Assembly (NCBI GenBank): GCA_023053575.1
Contig: JAKZAP010000014.1
Location: 15,030,938 to 15,094,937 of the forward strand
DNA length: 64,000 nucleotides
From: Branchinecta lynchi
Lineage: Eukaryota; Arthropoda; Branchiopoda; Anostraca; Branchinectidae
Reading direction: 5' to 3'
Shown here: piece by piece, positions 56,286 through 64,000 of the stretch
Position numbering within the stretch: the first letter of the stretch is position 1
How the letters are laid out: every line of letters begins with the position of its first letter
Translations under genes and position numbers: made by a program
The notes under the pieces: model-generated
What the model saw: the letters and a program-made list of their open reading frames with translations, nothing else
Databases searched by the model: none
What the model was told of the DNA's origin: nothing

Positions 56286-57025
56286 TGATTATTGGGATCC
56301 CAAAACGTAAGTGGAGGGATACCTACGACATCGCAAAAGTTGTCCGTCTGTAAGCACGACAGCTCTCGAAGGGAACGATATATTTTGATGAAACTTGGTG
56401 TGAGCATTCGCTGGGTCATCGGACAAGTCAAGTTCGTAGATGGGCTTTGTAGCCCTACATTTAGGAGTGGGGGTTCAAATTAAGGGACAAACAAAAATTT
56501 TGAAACAGCTACTGTGATAGTCGATTACGGGGTAAGCAGACACGCTGAACACGACGGCGAAAACCATTTTGTCATCGGACAAGCAGTTCGCCCGGAATCC
56601 GGCCCAAACCGGAAAGTTTGTGAAAATTAAAAGTTTCATTTGGAGTTGATTGGATGTTCGACTTAGGACAGAAGACATGCTGAACACTTATGTGAAAACA
56701 ATTTTCTACCCAGACATGTAGTTCGCCCACAATCCGGCCAAAACCCGAAAACTGTTAAAAGTTAAAGTTTTATTTGTAGTTGATTAGATATCCGATTAAA
56801 GGGTAAGAAGAGATGCTGAATCCGTGTGTGACAATCATTTTGTACCCGGACATACAGTTCGACCGGAATCCGGATGGAGTCGAAAATTTGTTATAAGTTA
56901 AATTTTCATTTGAAGTTGATTAGATGTTCATTACTGGGGAAAGAAGATACCCCGAGTTCGTCGTTTATCTTTCTTTTTTCGCCGGAAAAGTAGTTCCGGA
57001 GTTCGGCCAAAACCGGGATATTGCC
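56286..57025 (+). mobile_element. Family A element, copy 15 (3' end lost)
   Basis: ATTGGGATCCCAAAACG, GTGGAGGGATACCTACGAC, TTGTCCGTCTG, GATGAAACTTGGTGTGAGC, the G-rich tract and four to five internal units. It stops in a unit at CCAAAACCGGGATATTG before a C-run, where family B sequence begins. Confidence 0.8.
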
Positions 57026-57706
57026 CCCCCCCCCCCTCCAACTCGGTCCATAGTTGTCGGATCCGGTTCGGACGTAAAATGGGACATGTGACGAATGTGT
57101 TCTTTCCGTATAGCAAGTTTCATTTAGATCCGATCACCCGGTCGAAAGTTACACATGCCTCAATATTCTGGGTTCCCCCTCCATCCACTCCCCCCCACGA
57201 GGGTCGAATCGGAGAAGTGACTATTTCCAAGTCAGTTTGGTCGGGTCCCTGATGGGCCTGCCAAGTTTCATCTTCCTAGCACATCTGGAAATACCCTAAC
57301 TCGCGATCACCGTACCGACCGATGGAAAAGTGATTGTCCGATGTGCGGATGCGAGAATGAGAGTTTGGTTCAGGCGGTTTGCGAGTGCATGGAGCTGAGT
57401 GAATGGTTTAATTAGAGGGAATGAATGTTTTACTACGATTAAGAGATTGGGGCGATTCATGAGGACAGCGATGGAACATAGAAGTAGATTTTTGGATTAG
57501 GGAAATAGCAAAGAAATGTTGAAAACGGTTATTAGAGAAGAGAAAGATTAAGGAGGAGCTTCTCTCTTTTGTGTTGTTTTGTTTTGTGGGCTTTCTTATA
57601 GTATGTGATACTTTTTTTCTGATTTTTTTTGTTGCCATGGCCCTCGGGCTGCTTAGCAATTAATAAATCTATCTATAGCTATGGCACTTGGCTGGAAGGC
57701 AAGTGC
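57026..57706 (-). mobile_element. Family B element, copy 3 (partial, split)
   Basis: In reverse, 57026-57310 holds two half-units (CGGATCCGGTTCGGACG, CAAGTTTCATTTAGATCCG, TGCCAAGTTTCATC). 57671-57706 holds the 5' hairpin (TATGGCACTTGGCTGGAAGG, CAAGTGCTATA). The LINE at 57311-57672 separates them. The 3' terminus is missing. Confidence 0.7.
57311..57672 (+). pseudogene. LINE 3' end with zinc knuckle
   Basis: The frame from 57315 reads TDRWKSDCPMCGCENESLVQ then AVCECMELSEWFN and a stop. CPMCG and the following cysteine spacing match the CCHC-like end of the LINE at 12418-13597, with His replaced by Gln. The tail is TTGTTGCCATGGCCCTCGG, AATTAATAAATCTATCTA. Strongly 5' truncated, inserted near the 5' end of family B copy 3. 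Confidence 0.75.
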
Positions 57707-57814
57707 TATAAAAACGGTACCAAAGCACCCCGAGTACACCCCCCCTCCCCCCCCCCCCCCGATTTTTCTAATTTCCAGCAGAATCATGCCACACGCGAAT
57801 CCGACCAATCACGT

Positions 57815-57975
57815 TACACAGATTCGTAGTTACCACGCTTACTAAGCTCCCGAGCTAAGCAAATAGTTACTATTTCAAGAAGGTTGCAACGGTGACCGTA
57901 GTAACTTTTTACGAAGTTGGAACGAAAGTAGTAACTAATAGTTACTATTGTTAGAAGGGTGGAACATGCTCCTAA
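57815..57975 (-). mobile_element. Family I MITE, partial
   Basis: GTAGTTACCACGCTTACTAA, GCTCCCGAG, AAATAGTTACTATTTCAAGA, AAGGTTGCAACGGTGACCG, then AGTAACTAATAGTTACTATT and AGGGTGGAACATGCTC. An inverted, diverged version of 61721-61978. Confidence 0.6.
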
Positions 57976-58224
57976 TGACGTCTAAAATTCTGCTAACTTC
58001 ATCCTGGCTGTATTCAATATGAACACATAAAAATACGGAAAAAACTAAATATCAACATCACTGAGAAGCATTTAAAACAAAATTAAGGATCTGTCTCTCG
58101 AAACACATAAAACACTCAGGATAAAATCTCAAACATGGAATGCACTTTCCCACCGAAAATTTTATTGGCGAAATCTCCCTCCTTCGTCTTTGTAAGTAGA
58201 GAACAAAACACAAATCATACCGTA
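57976..58224. other. No gene recognised
   Basis: No supported feature. Confidence 0.4.
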
Positions 58225-58301
58225 ATGAGTACTCCTTCAGCTCAAGCTGACAGTGAGTAAATTTTATGGCGCTAAGCCGACGAGCCAGCTGAGATTTGTC
58301 C

Positions 58302-58345
58302 TAGCGATATTTCGGCCTTTCTTGGCATCGGTCCTCCTCAGGCTA
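58302..58345 (-). ncRNA. Hammerhead ribozyme, type I, short stem III
   Basis: 44 nt on the minus strand: stem I UAGC/GCUA, core CTGAGGA, stem II GG.CC..GG.CC, core GAAA, stem III AU/AU and AUC cleavage triplet. A third compensated state of the outer stem I pair (U-A), with core changes only at N7 and H17. Confidence 0.88.
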
Positions 58346-58439
58346 TAGCTGATAGAAATGAACCATGCTTGAGAGTGCAAAACGGATACGTCAGCTGAAT
58401 TTTATTAGAGCTATATTTCGAATTTTATTGAGCGGCTTT

Positions 58440-58483
58440 GAGCCTGAAGAGGACCCTCGCGAAGAAGGTCCGAAATATAGCTC
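58440..58483 (+). ncRNA. Hammerhead ribozyme, type I, short stem III
   Basis: 44 nt: stem I GAGC/GCUC, core CTGAAGA (58444-58450), stem II beginning GGACC and closing GGTCC (perfect five pairs), core GAAA (58472-58475), stem III AU/AU and AUA cleavage triplet ending at 58479. Here stem II A-U replaces the A-G mismatch or bulge of the other copies. Confidence 0.9.
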
Positions 58484-58605
58484 TAATAAAATTCAGCTGA
58501 CGTATCCGTTTGGCACTATCAAACATGATTCGCAGTCAGCTTGGGCTGAAGAATAAAAGTGAACCGCTGATGATTTGCAAGTTTGTCGGGTTCGATCTCT
58601 GGTTA

Positions 58606-58649
58606 CAGACTGAGGAGGGCCCCTCCCAAGTAGTGTCAAAATATCGATG
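58606..58649 (+). ncRNA. Decayed hammerhead ribozyme
   Basis: Same 44-nt frame, 166 bp after the previous one. CTGAGGA is kept, but GAAA has become AAAA and stem I (CAGA against GATG) no longer pairs. Downstream ATCTGAGCTGACTTG still matches the family. Probably inactive. Confidence 0.6.
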
Positions 58650-58665
58650 CAACGAATCTGAGCTG

Positions 58666-59160
58666 ACTTGCTAGTTTAGGGGTATCCTATTTCATACCAA
58701 AATGGCCGAATACATACGAAAACACATGAATAGCATGCAACTATTAGTCCCCTTCGTTTGTCGTACATTTGAGGAAGAGAGCAATTCTGGCCCTCAAATT
58801 ATTTTCCTCAATATTTTTTCCCGTCATTTCTTATTTCCTTTCCTTGTATTTTCGTACGACAAGGTACCTCAGGTATGTTACATTTTATCGTGGGGGAAAA
58901 GGACCTGATACTTCTTGCTCGCGGGAACTTGTCTTTCCGGAAGGAATACCTGATCGAAAATAAACCGGAGCCCTGCGATCCACGCGAAGTTTACAACCCT
59001 ATTTGTCCGTCTTCAGTTGAACACCCGGTACCCTTCCCCCTGGTTCACACACACCTTTTCCTTGAAAAGGCAGCGTTTGGTTCCCGATGCTCTTAATTCC
59101 CATTTTAAAAATGTTCATCCGCGGAAGAACGCGGTGTAGTCGAAGCAGTCTGTCTGAATC
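58666..59160. other. No gene recognised
   Basis: Short overlapping frames at 58702-59096 show no domain. Confidence 0.4.
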
Positions 59161-59164
59161 AACA

Positions 59165-59580
59165 GATGCATTTTTGCAGATACCATGGTTTCTGATACCA
59201 TGGTCTAAAGTTCGCAGTTACCATGGTATCTGATAACCACGGTCAAAAATTTGTATTCCTTTTCTAGCTTTTAGCTACTCGGACTAAACTTGATTGATTG
59301 AAAAAAAAGGAAAAAAAGGCGTTTTTGCAGTTACCATGACATCTGATAATGAGATAACTGGTGTATCTGATTTTGTCAAATTGGTGGGAAAGAAGTTTGG
59401 CACTTAGTGATGTGACTGGATATAGTTTTTCCTTTGGATGACTTCGAAAAGCGCAATTTCGGCAATTGTCGTTTTCGCAAAGCAACCGTGGTATCAGATA
59501 CACGGTACTGCAAAGACGACCAATTGCAGATGCAGTTACCGTGGGAAGAGATAACACGGTGTCTGCAAAAACGCAAATAA
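59165..59580 (-). mobile_element. Family J inverted-end element, copy 1
   Basis: Ends GCATTTTTGCAGATACCATG and GGTGTCTGCAAAAACGCAA are inverted repeats. Inside are repeated GATACCATGGTATC-like palindromes and a unique core (AAGTTTGGCACTTAGTGATG, CTTTGGATGACTTCGAAAAG, CGCAATTTCGGCAATTG) that appears inverted at 61130-61200. Probably a MITE. Non-coding. Confidence 0.7.
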
Positions 59581-59734
59581 TGTTATTAGGCTGTCACAGA
59601 ATATCATGAGCTGACATATAATACGGGACCCTTTTCTGTCGTTACCGAGATGTCGCCAACTGTCGATAAAATCAGCACATTTAGAAGCTGTCGACTATAT
59701 TGTATCGGAATTCCATACAGTCGTGATATACATA

Positions 59735-59885
59735 AGCGTATTTTCGCCGTTCCCCGAGGACTCGACTTGAGGAGTCCCCGCGTTTTCGTTTGTCCCGGGG
59801 ACTCACTCCCCATATTCTCGCGAGTCCCCACCGACGGGGAGTGCTCCGATTATCATCATCATCATCAAAAAGGACTCCCTTTCAG
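59735..59885 (+). repeat. Family K palindrome-rich repeat, copy 2
   Basis: GCGTATTTTCGCCGTTCCCC, GAGGACTCGACTTGAGGAGT, GTTTGTCCCGGGGACTCACT, CTCGCGAGTCCCC, and (ATC)n (ATTATCATCATCATCATC). Inverse of 50345-50530. Confidence 0.65.
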
Positions 59886-60034
59886 ATTCGGAGGGGAATC
59901 AATTTTTGCTGGCGTTGGTGCAATGTAAAATTAACTAAAAACAATCAGAATAAACAAAACCAAAAATTAAGTGGATCCAGACTAATTTCGTCAACTACAT
60001 ATTTTTTTTTTTTTTAAACAAAATTCAATTTCGA

Positions 60035-60165
60035 AGTATTCCCCGTGTTCTCGCTGTTTCTGTACGCGGAGTCCGCATGGAGTGACTCCCTCTATTCTCG
60101 CCGTTCCCTTCGATTCCTCGAGGAGTCCTCGGGGAACGGCGAGAATACGCCTATAGTGACTTCGA
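60035..60165. repeat. Family K repeat, copy 3
   Basis: GTATTCCCCGTGTTCTCGC, GGAGTCCGCATGGAGTGACT, TCGATTCCTCGAGGAGTCC and GGGGAACGGCGAGAATACGC, the inverted end of copy 2. Non-coding. Confidence 0.6.
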
Positions 60166-60560
60166 GGGATTGAGCACCCAGCACAGGATTGTCTCTAGGT
60201 CGTTTTACAAATGTGAAAGCGCTCGGCTTTATTTACACATATATTAAAATATATAGTTTTCTGAGGTAAAACAGATCAAATCAGTGTGACGTCACGCTTG
60301 TGTGGAATCCCGATACAACTTAGTCTAGACCATTTAGAAGCGTTTGAAAGATGAGTCACATAATTTATGGCCGACACTGCGATGGCCGATAACGATATAA
60401 CGATGGCCGACACTGCTGATTTCGTTCGGTGATGGAAAAGGGTGTGCATAAGGTATGGGCAACCCCTCGGTATTTACCTACTCCGATATTAAAATGCGTC
60501 ATGATGTAGTCCGTTCTGTTTCTTTAAATGGCAGATCCCGCATGCAAGCTGTAAAATGAT
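60166..60560. other. No gene; isolated family T end
   Basis: 60453-60468 reads ATGGGCAACCCCTCGG, the right end of the GC-rich element at 26075-26382. No partner end was found nearby. GATGGCCGATAACGATATAA near 60381 is a local duplication (GATGGCCGA words). Confidence 0.45.
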
Positions 60561-60612
60561 TTGGGGGGGGGGGGGGGGGGAGTTGCTTACTGGTCGGACA
60601 AAAAAAGTAGGT
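60561..60612 (+). mobile_element. Family C MITE fragment, copy 9
   Basis: A G-run followed by AGTTGCTTACTGGTCGGACA and AAAAAAGTA, the left-centre part of family C. Both ends are missing. Confidence 0.55.
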
Positions 60613-60685
60613 AGACTGCATGACGTCGCATCAATTTCGTCACAGAAACCAGCAGTTCTGCTACATTTCTTTTAACTTGTCATTA

Positions 60686-60712
60686 GTTGCGTTTTTGCAG
60701 ATACCATGGTAT
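60686..60712 (+). mobile_element. Family J isolated end
   Basis: GTTGCGTTTTTGCAGATACC and ATGGTATC, a single terminal repeat of family J. Confidence 0.55.
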
Positions 60713-61017
60713 CAGAATTTTGAGAAATTGAATTCACCACCGCTTAAAGTCCAGCTTGAAAACTGATTTTGCAGTTAGGCAAATATATCCTAGCCAATAC
60801 GAGCCACCATTGCTACCGGAAACAGCCCCTCCCAATAATCGAACTCGGTCGCAAAATAAACTTCTACCCCTAAAGTCCGCACTCATCGTTACGGGAACTC
60901 GTCTGTGCCTTTTTTTTTACTTCCGTGTTCAGTGCTGAGCCGTAGTGTGTGTTCGTTATTTATAATTTGTAAGAAACTGAATTTAGTTATGCTATTATAG
61001 TTTCTAAATATACCTAT

Positions 61018-61036
61018 CACTCTCTCTCTCTCTCTC
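61018..61036. repeat. (CT)n microsatellite
   Basis: An uninterrupted CT dinucleotide run immediately before family J copy 2. Confidence 0.9.
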
Positions 61037-61412
61037 TACCTGTTACCACGGTAACTGGATCTGCAATTAGTCGTTTTTGCAGTTACCGTGGTATCTGATA
61101 CACAGTTGCTCTGCAAAAATTACAATTGCCGAAATTGCGCTTTTCCACGTCATCCAAAAGAAAAACAGATATTCAGTACATCACTAATGTGGTAAACTTC
61201 TTTCTCACCTATCAGAAAAAATCTGATTAAAGTGAGATGACTTTTCAGATACCACGGTCGGACCGTAGTATCTGAATATCAGATACCACTCTAACTGGCC
61301 AGATACCACGATAACAGCAAAAACGCCTTTTGACCGTGGTATCAGATACCACGATAATTGCAAAAACGACTTTAGACCGTGGTATCAGAGACCATGGTAT
61401 CTGCAAAAACGC
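61037..61412 (+). mobile_element. Family J element, copy 2
   Basis: Inverted relative to 59165-59580. Shared core AATTGCCGAAATTGCGCTTT, CACGTCATCCAAAAGAAAAA and TACATCACTAATGTGG. Right end GGTATCTGCAAAAACGCAA. The right third holds several ACCACGGTATC/GATACCACGG palindromes in close succession. Confidence 0.7.
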
Positions 61413-61720
61413 AACTATTATCTTTTTCTGCGTGGTTACTAAGTGAACTGTACTGAGCCATATAATTTTCGGAATGTTAAAAAAAGCACTAGATTGCACA
61501 TCAGAAGCCAACATACACTCATCTCGACACACGACTAGTACAGAGAGCTTCGGTCTGACTTCCCTATTGAGCTGGACACAGAAAGAGGGTACACTATAAC
61601 ACATTAAAATATCGAAAGGGAGGACAGGGGCTTTTTCAAACTTGGACAAGACAACCAGATTTGAACAACTTCCAGGACGGGGCTATTCGCATGCCTTAAA
61701 CGTACTACGCCATACCATTT
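61413..61720. other. No gene recognised
   Basis: The minus frame 61245-61649 runs through family J and has no domain. Confidence 0.4.
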
Positions 61721-61978
61721 AGAGCGTGTTCCACACTCGTAACTACGCTGACCGTTACAACCTTCTCGGAATAGTAACTAATAGTTACTATTTGCTTACA
61801 ATGCTCGGGAGCGTGGTAAGCGTAGTAACTACGCATCTCTGTACCGTGATTGGTCGGATTCGCCCTTGGCATGATATCCCGCTGGAAAATAAAAAGATCG
61901 TTCCAGCCTTGACGGCAAGAAGCCAGAATTTGTGACATCATGCGTAGTAACTATGGTAAGTAGGGTGGAACACGCTCT
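61721..61978. mobile_element. Family I MITE, complete copy
   Basis: 258 bp with inverted ends AGAGCGTGTTCCACACTCG and GTAGGGTGGAACACGCTCT (13 or more matching bases). Subterminal GTAACTACG/CGTAGTAACTA is also inverted. It contains AGTAACTAATAGTTACTATT. No certain target duplication. Partial copies at 32131, 33545, 34912 and 57815. Confidence 0.75.
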
Positions 61979-61984
61979 CAAGCT

Positions 61985-62955
61985 CCCAGAGTGACAAGCA
62001 TTACCCGGCTGTTGCCACCAAAAGAACCTCCTTGCCGTATTTTCCGGCGATCAGCGCTTCTCGGCCAGATCCGGATCGTTACTGATCTCTTCATGCTTGT
62101 GTGCTTGGACGCTACGACGTCAGTACGTTCAACACAATAGAAACTTAGAGAATAGCTGATAAGGGGACAGTTTTAAATTTACAAGCATATCAATGACGAC
62201 AAGAAATAATTTGGCAATCTTGTAATCCAATACAATTTTTCTTTAAAGATATTCCGGATAAAAGAGAATCGTGAATTACGAAAATAAAGTAATCTTTTGA
62301 AAATGTGTAAGAGGTTTGCGAGCAATATAAATGACATCATTTGCTCATTACCACTCAATTAGGTAACTCTCACTCCCAGACAAAGCAAAAGCCTGCATGA
62401 TTTCATAATATCCAGAAACAAAATTTTGAGCAAACTCATAAAATAACTGGCCCAAACACAAGGATCGATACAGAGAGATCGTTCGAAGTAAAAAATAAAA
62501 AAGAAGCAAAACACTAAATCTGTTTGCTATAACTTGTCTCACAAACATAAGCTGCCTCAAAAAGATTTTATTTCAGTCTACACTCCGGACTCCGGGTTCC
62601 GATGCCTATTGACGTCAGAGAGGTAATATGGGCAAGAAAAAAAAACAAGGCTGGAGTTTTGTCTCACACTGATAAGAAATGAATATGAAACGTCACGCGA
62701 ATGATTTTAGCGGCCATTTTCTTCTATTCTCGCATTGTGTCTACACTGGGGTCTTTTTTAAGTACTTCTCTCGTTATCAGATGATTTCATTTCCATTCAG
62801 GCATCCAGCCTTCTTCAGTTCTGCCCTCCCAATTTTTGTGATGCGAACTGGACTCGAGCAAAAAAAACAAACACTTTCCATTTGATTAACATTCTTTCAG
62901 AGGGCATTTCACTTCAGTAATATATCTGAAATTTTCTTCAACCTCAATCGTTGGG
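61985..62955. other. No gene recognised
   Basis: No supported gene or repeat match. Possibly downstream flank of the minus-strand gene at the right edge, but no exon or clear polyadenylation site could be placed. Confidence 0.4.
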
Positions 62956-62959
62956 TAGC

Positions 62960-63095
62960 CAGGCGTGACCCGTGAGGCTAAGGCATTCCCGAAATTCTCG
63001 TTTCCGTCCTGGGAGTCTCTAGGAAGCGAATCCCTCTATCCTTCGGGTTGAGTCTCCAAGGGATATCCGGGGAACGGCGAGGATACTCCTACAGG
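62960..63095. repeat. Family K repeat, copy 4 (diverged)
   Basis: GTCCTGGGAGTCTCTAGG, GGGTTGAGTCTCCAAGGGAT and CCGGGGAACGGCGAGGATAC, the same end block as 60130-60155. Confidence 0.55.
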
Positions 63096-63753
63096 GAGTA
63101 ACATGCCCTCTGAATCGCAAGCAATGAGCGAAAGATAATGGCCCATTTCCTCCAGTAAGCAAAACAAACAAACCGAATGTCAGATGAATCAAGTGCCGGA
63201 TAAACCCTATAGACACCCCCAGGCAAACGAAATTTCGGGAGCCTCCTTATAAACTGTTTCTTAGTAGCGTGCAAATCGAATGCTAGATCGCTACTGCATA
63301 CTACACATATGTAGTTTACGTATGTAACATTACAAAAAAACTTCAACCGGAAGGAGAAAACCCTAGGCAGGTGCCTACTAGGGTAATCCGGCACTCATGA
63401 ATCGGACCCGAATGTAAACTCATACCTTAGCTTAATTGTCAATAGATAAAACAAAAGGCAGCACAGGGAAACCACGAACAGCAATACACGTCATTAAAAA
63501 CATCAAACCCCGAGAAGCGATAAGGAAGACAAAACATTGCAATAACTGTGTAACTACTCTTGTCAAAACACGGGAATTTCTAACAATTTACAAACTCAAT
63601 AAAACACGAAGCAACAAGTTGCTACTGATTTGGCAACACACCCAACGTAATTCCTTCAAAACTTTCCTTTTCAAATCTCACATCATCAATCTCACTAATT
63701 ACTTCACGGTCATCGAGGCTTATGGACATCTCGGCATTTTTTAAGGATTTTGT
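63096..63753. other. No coding feature; possible 3' UTR of last gene
   Basis: Lies directly 3' of the terminal exon of the minus-strand gene. The plus-strand frame 63436-63744 (102 codons) is open but featureless and antisense to this probable UTR. No AATAAA was found close by on the minus strand. Confidence 0.35.
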
Positions 63754-63939
63754 TCAAATTTCTAAATTCTTGGCAATTTCTTCTTGAAGGTTCTCGATCT
63801 CCGTGATTTTCTCTAGGAACGTAACTCGCATGTTCTCGAGTAGTGCGCTCTGCGACCTTTTGCCACTAATAGCTTTCTCCATCCGACTCTGGAAGAGCCG
63901 CGACATGGCCTCGTGCTTCTGTGATTCTTCATGAAGCTT
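63754..63939 (-). CDS. Terminal coding exon, coiled-coil protein (unknown)
   Basis: Minus-strand exon of 61 codons plus TGA (63754-63756). It follows a good acceptor (pyrimidine-rich TTGTTCTTTTCTAG, AG at 63940-63941). The peptide starts KLHEESQKHEAMSRLFQSRM, continues EKAISGKRSQSALLENMRV and ends TFLEKITEIENLQEEIAKNL plus EI. It is highly charged, with regularly spaced I/L/M (a heptad-like pattern in the last 30 residues), indicating a coiled coil at the protein's C-terminus. No catalytic motif is seen and the family is not recognised. Codon use is richer in G and C at third positions than the surrounding repeats. The rest of the gene lies to the right, outside the window. The alternative acceptor three bases inside keeps the same frame. 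Confidence 0.7.
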   Translation of the reverse strand, partial: KLHEESQKHEAMSRLFQSRMEKAISGKRSQSALLENMRVTFLEKITEIENLQEEIAKNLEI

Positions 63940-63995
63940 CTAGAAAAGAACAAGTTAAAATTCTGGTCCTACAAGAAGAAGAGCTGTAAGCTTAC
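63940..63995 (-). other. Short intron of the last gene
   Basis: In minus orientation GTAAGC (63995-63990) to TTTTCTAG (63947-63940), 55-56 bp. A second possible acceptor (CTTCTTCTTGTAG) lies inside it. The preceding exon would cover 63996-64000 and continue beyond the window. With only five bases of that exon visible, the donor is inferred from its GTAAGC match. Confidence 0.5.
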
Positions 63996-64000
63996 ATGGC

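Larger units (their letters stand above)
58225..58665. mobile_element. Family M retrozyme-like element, copy 3
   Basis: The left half is minus-oriented, with a complete hammerhead at 58302-58345 and a truncated one near 58407-58421. The right half is plus-oriented, with a complete hammerhead at 58440-58483 and a decayed one at 58606-58649. The spacing between the two plus ribozymes is 166 bp, the apparent monomer length. Between ribozymes lie TTCAGCTGACGTATCCGTTT, GATTCGCAGTCAGCTTGGGC and TGAAGAATAAAAG. No ORF, as expected for a retrozyme. Confidence 0.87.

Noticed and set aside
61018..61036. (CT)n run considered as a promoter element
   Set aside because: It borders a mobile element and no gene starts nearby, so it is a simple microsatellite.
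63436..63744. 102-codon plus-strand frame
   Set aside because: No domain or splice context. It lies antisense to the probable 3' UTR of the minus-strand gene.

Overview
This is eukaryotic, almost certainly invertebrate-animal, repeat-rich non-coding DNA. It is AT-rich by eye and shows no operons, no bacterial-style gene packing and no long intact ORF. What can be recognised are decayed non-LTR retrotransposons (LINEs), a hAT transposase remnant, many short non-autonomous DNA elements, satellite-like arrays and hammerhead-ribozyme repeats. The species cannot be named from the sequence. The only convincing host gene piece is a spliced, coiled-coil C-terminal exon on the minus strand at the right edge (63754-63939, with a short intron to 63995). 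A weak exon-like segment lies at the left edge (79-193). Repeat family letters (A, B, C and so on) are my own labels.

The window is a nested mosaic. Family A is the most abundant: about 15 full or partial copies on both strands. It starts at a GGGATCCC palindrome followed by a GTCCG microsatellite, holds internal units of about 135 bp, and ends with a second GGGATCCC plus CTTTGGTCTTGTT. Family B (5997-7914, 50652-52843, and a split fragment at 57026-57706) has the same design with another palindrome (CAAGTGCCATAT) and an internal tandem array of about 281 bp made of two half-units of about 140 bp. A and B share a GATGAAACTTGG module, a G-rich tract and a TCTTGTT end, so I read them as one group of rolling-circle-like or otherwise undescribed non-autonomous elements. 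Family C is a hAT-like MITE of about 155-180 bp (TIR CAGGCCCGTATCCAGG, internal poly-G and poly-C). Most copies have 8-bp target duplications, and one has a paralogous empty site close by. Other short elements (N, T, O, I, J, K, U) and satellites (G, H, L, Q, minisatellites) fill much of the rest.

Family M (4093-4165, 29505-29905, 41343-41480, 58225-58665) carries hammerhead ribozymes. Four 44-nt copies keep the full catalytic core, and their stem I sequences co-vary (GAGC/GCUC, CAGC/GCUG, UAGC/GCUA). This matches metazoan retrozymes or Penelope-like element ribozymes and is the best-supported functional RNA here.

LINE remains include a reverse transcriptase with a YADD box (17346-19240, inserted in a family A copy), two copies of a zinc-knuckle LINE (12418-13597 and 57311-57672), a CR1/L2-like C-terminal region (37790-38636) and several 3' ends, each with its own 4-6-nt tail repeat. 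Nothing here forms a pathway. The interest lies in the mobile elements, their nesting and the ribozymes.
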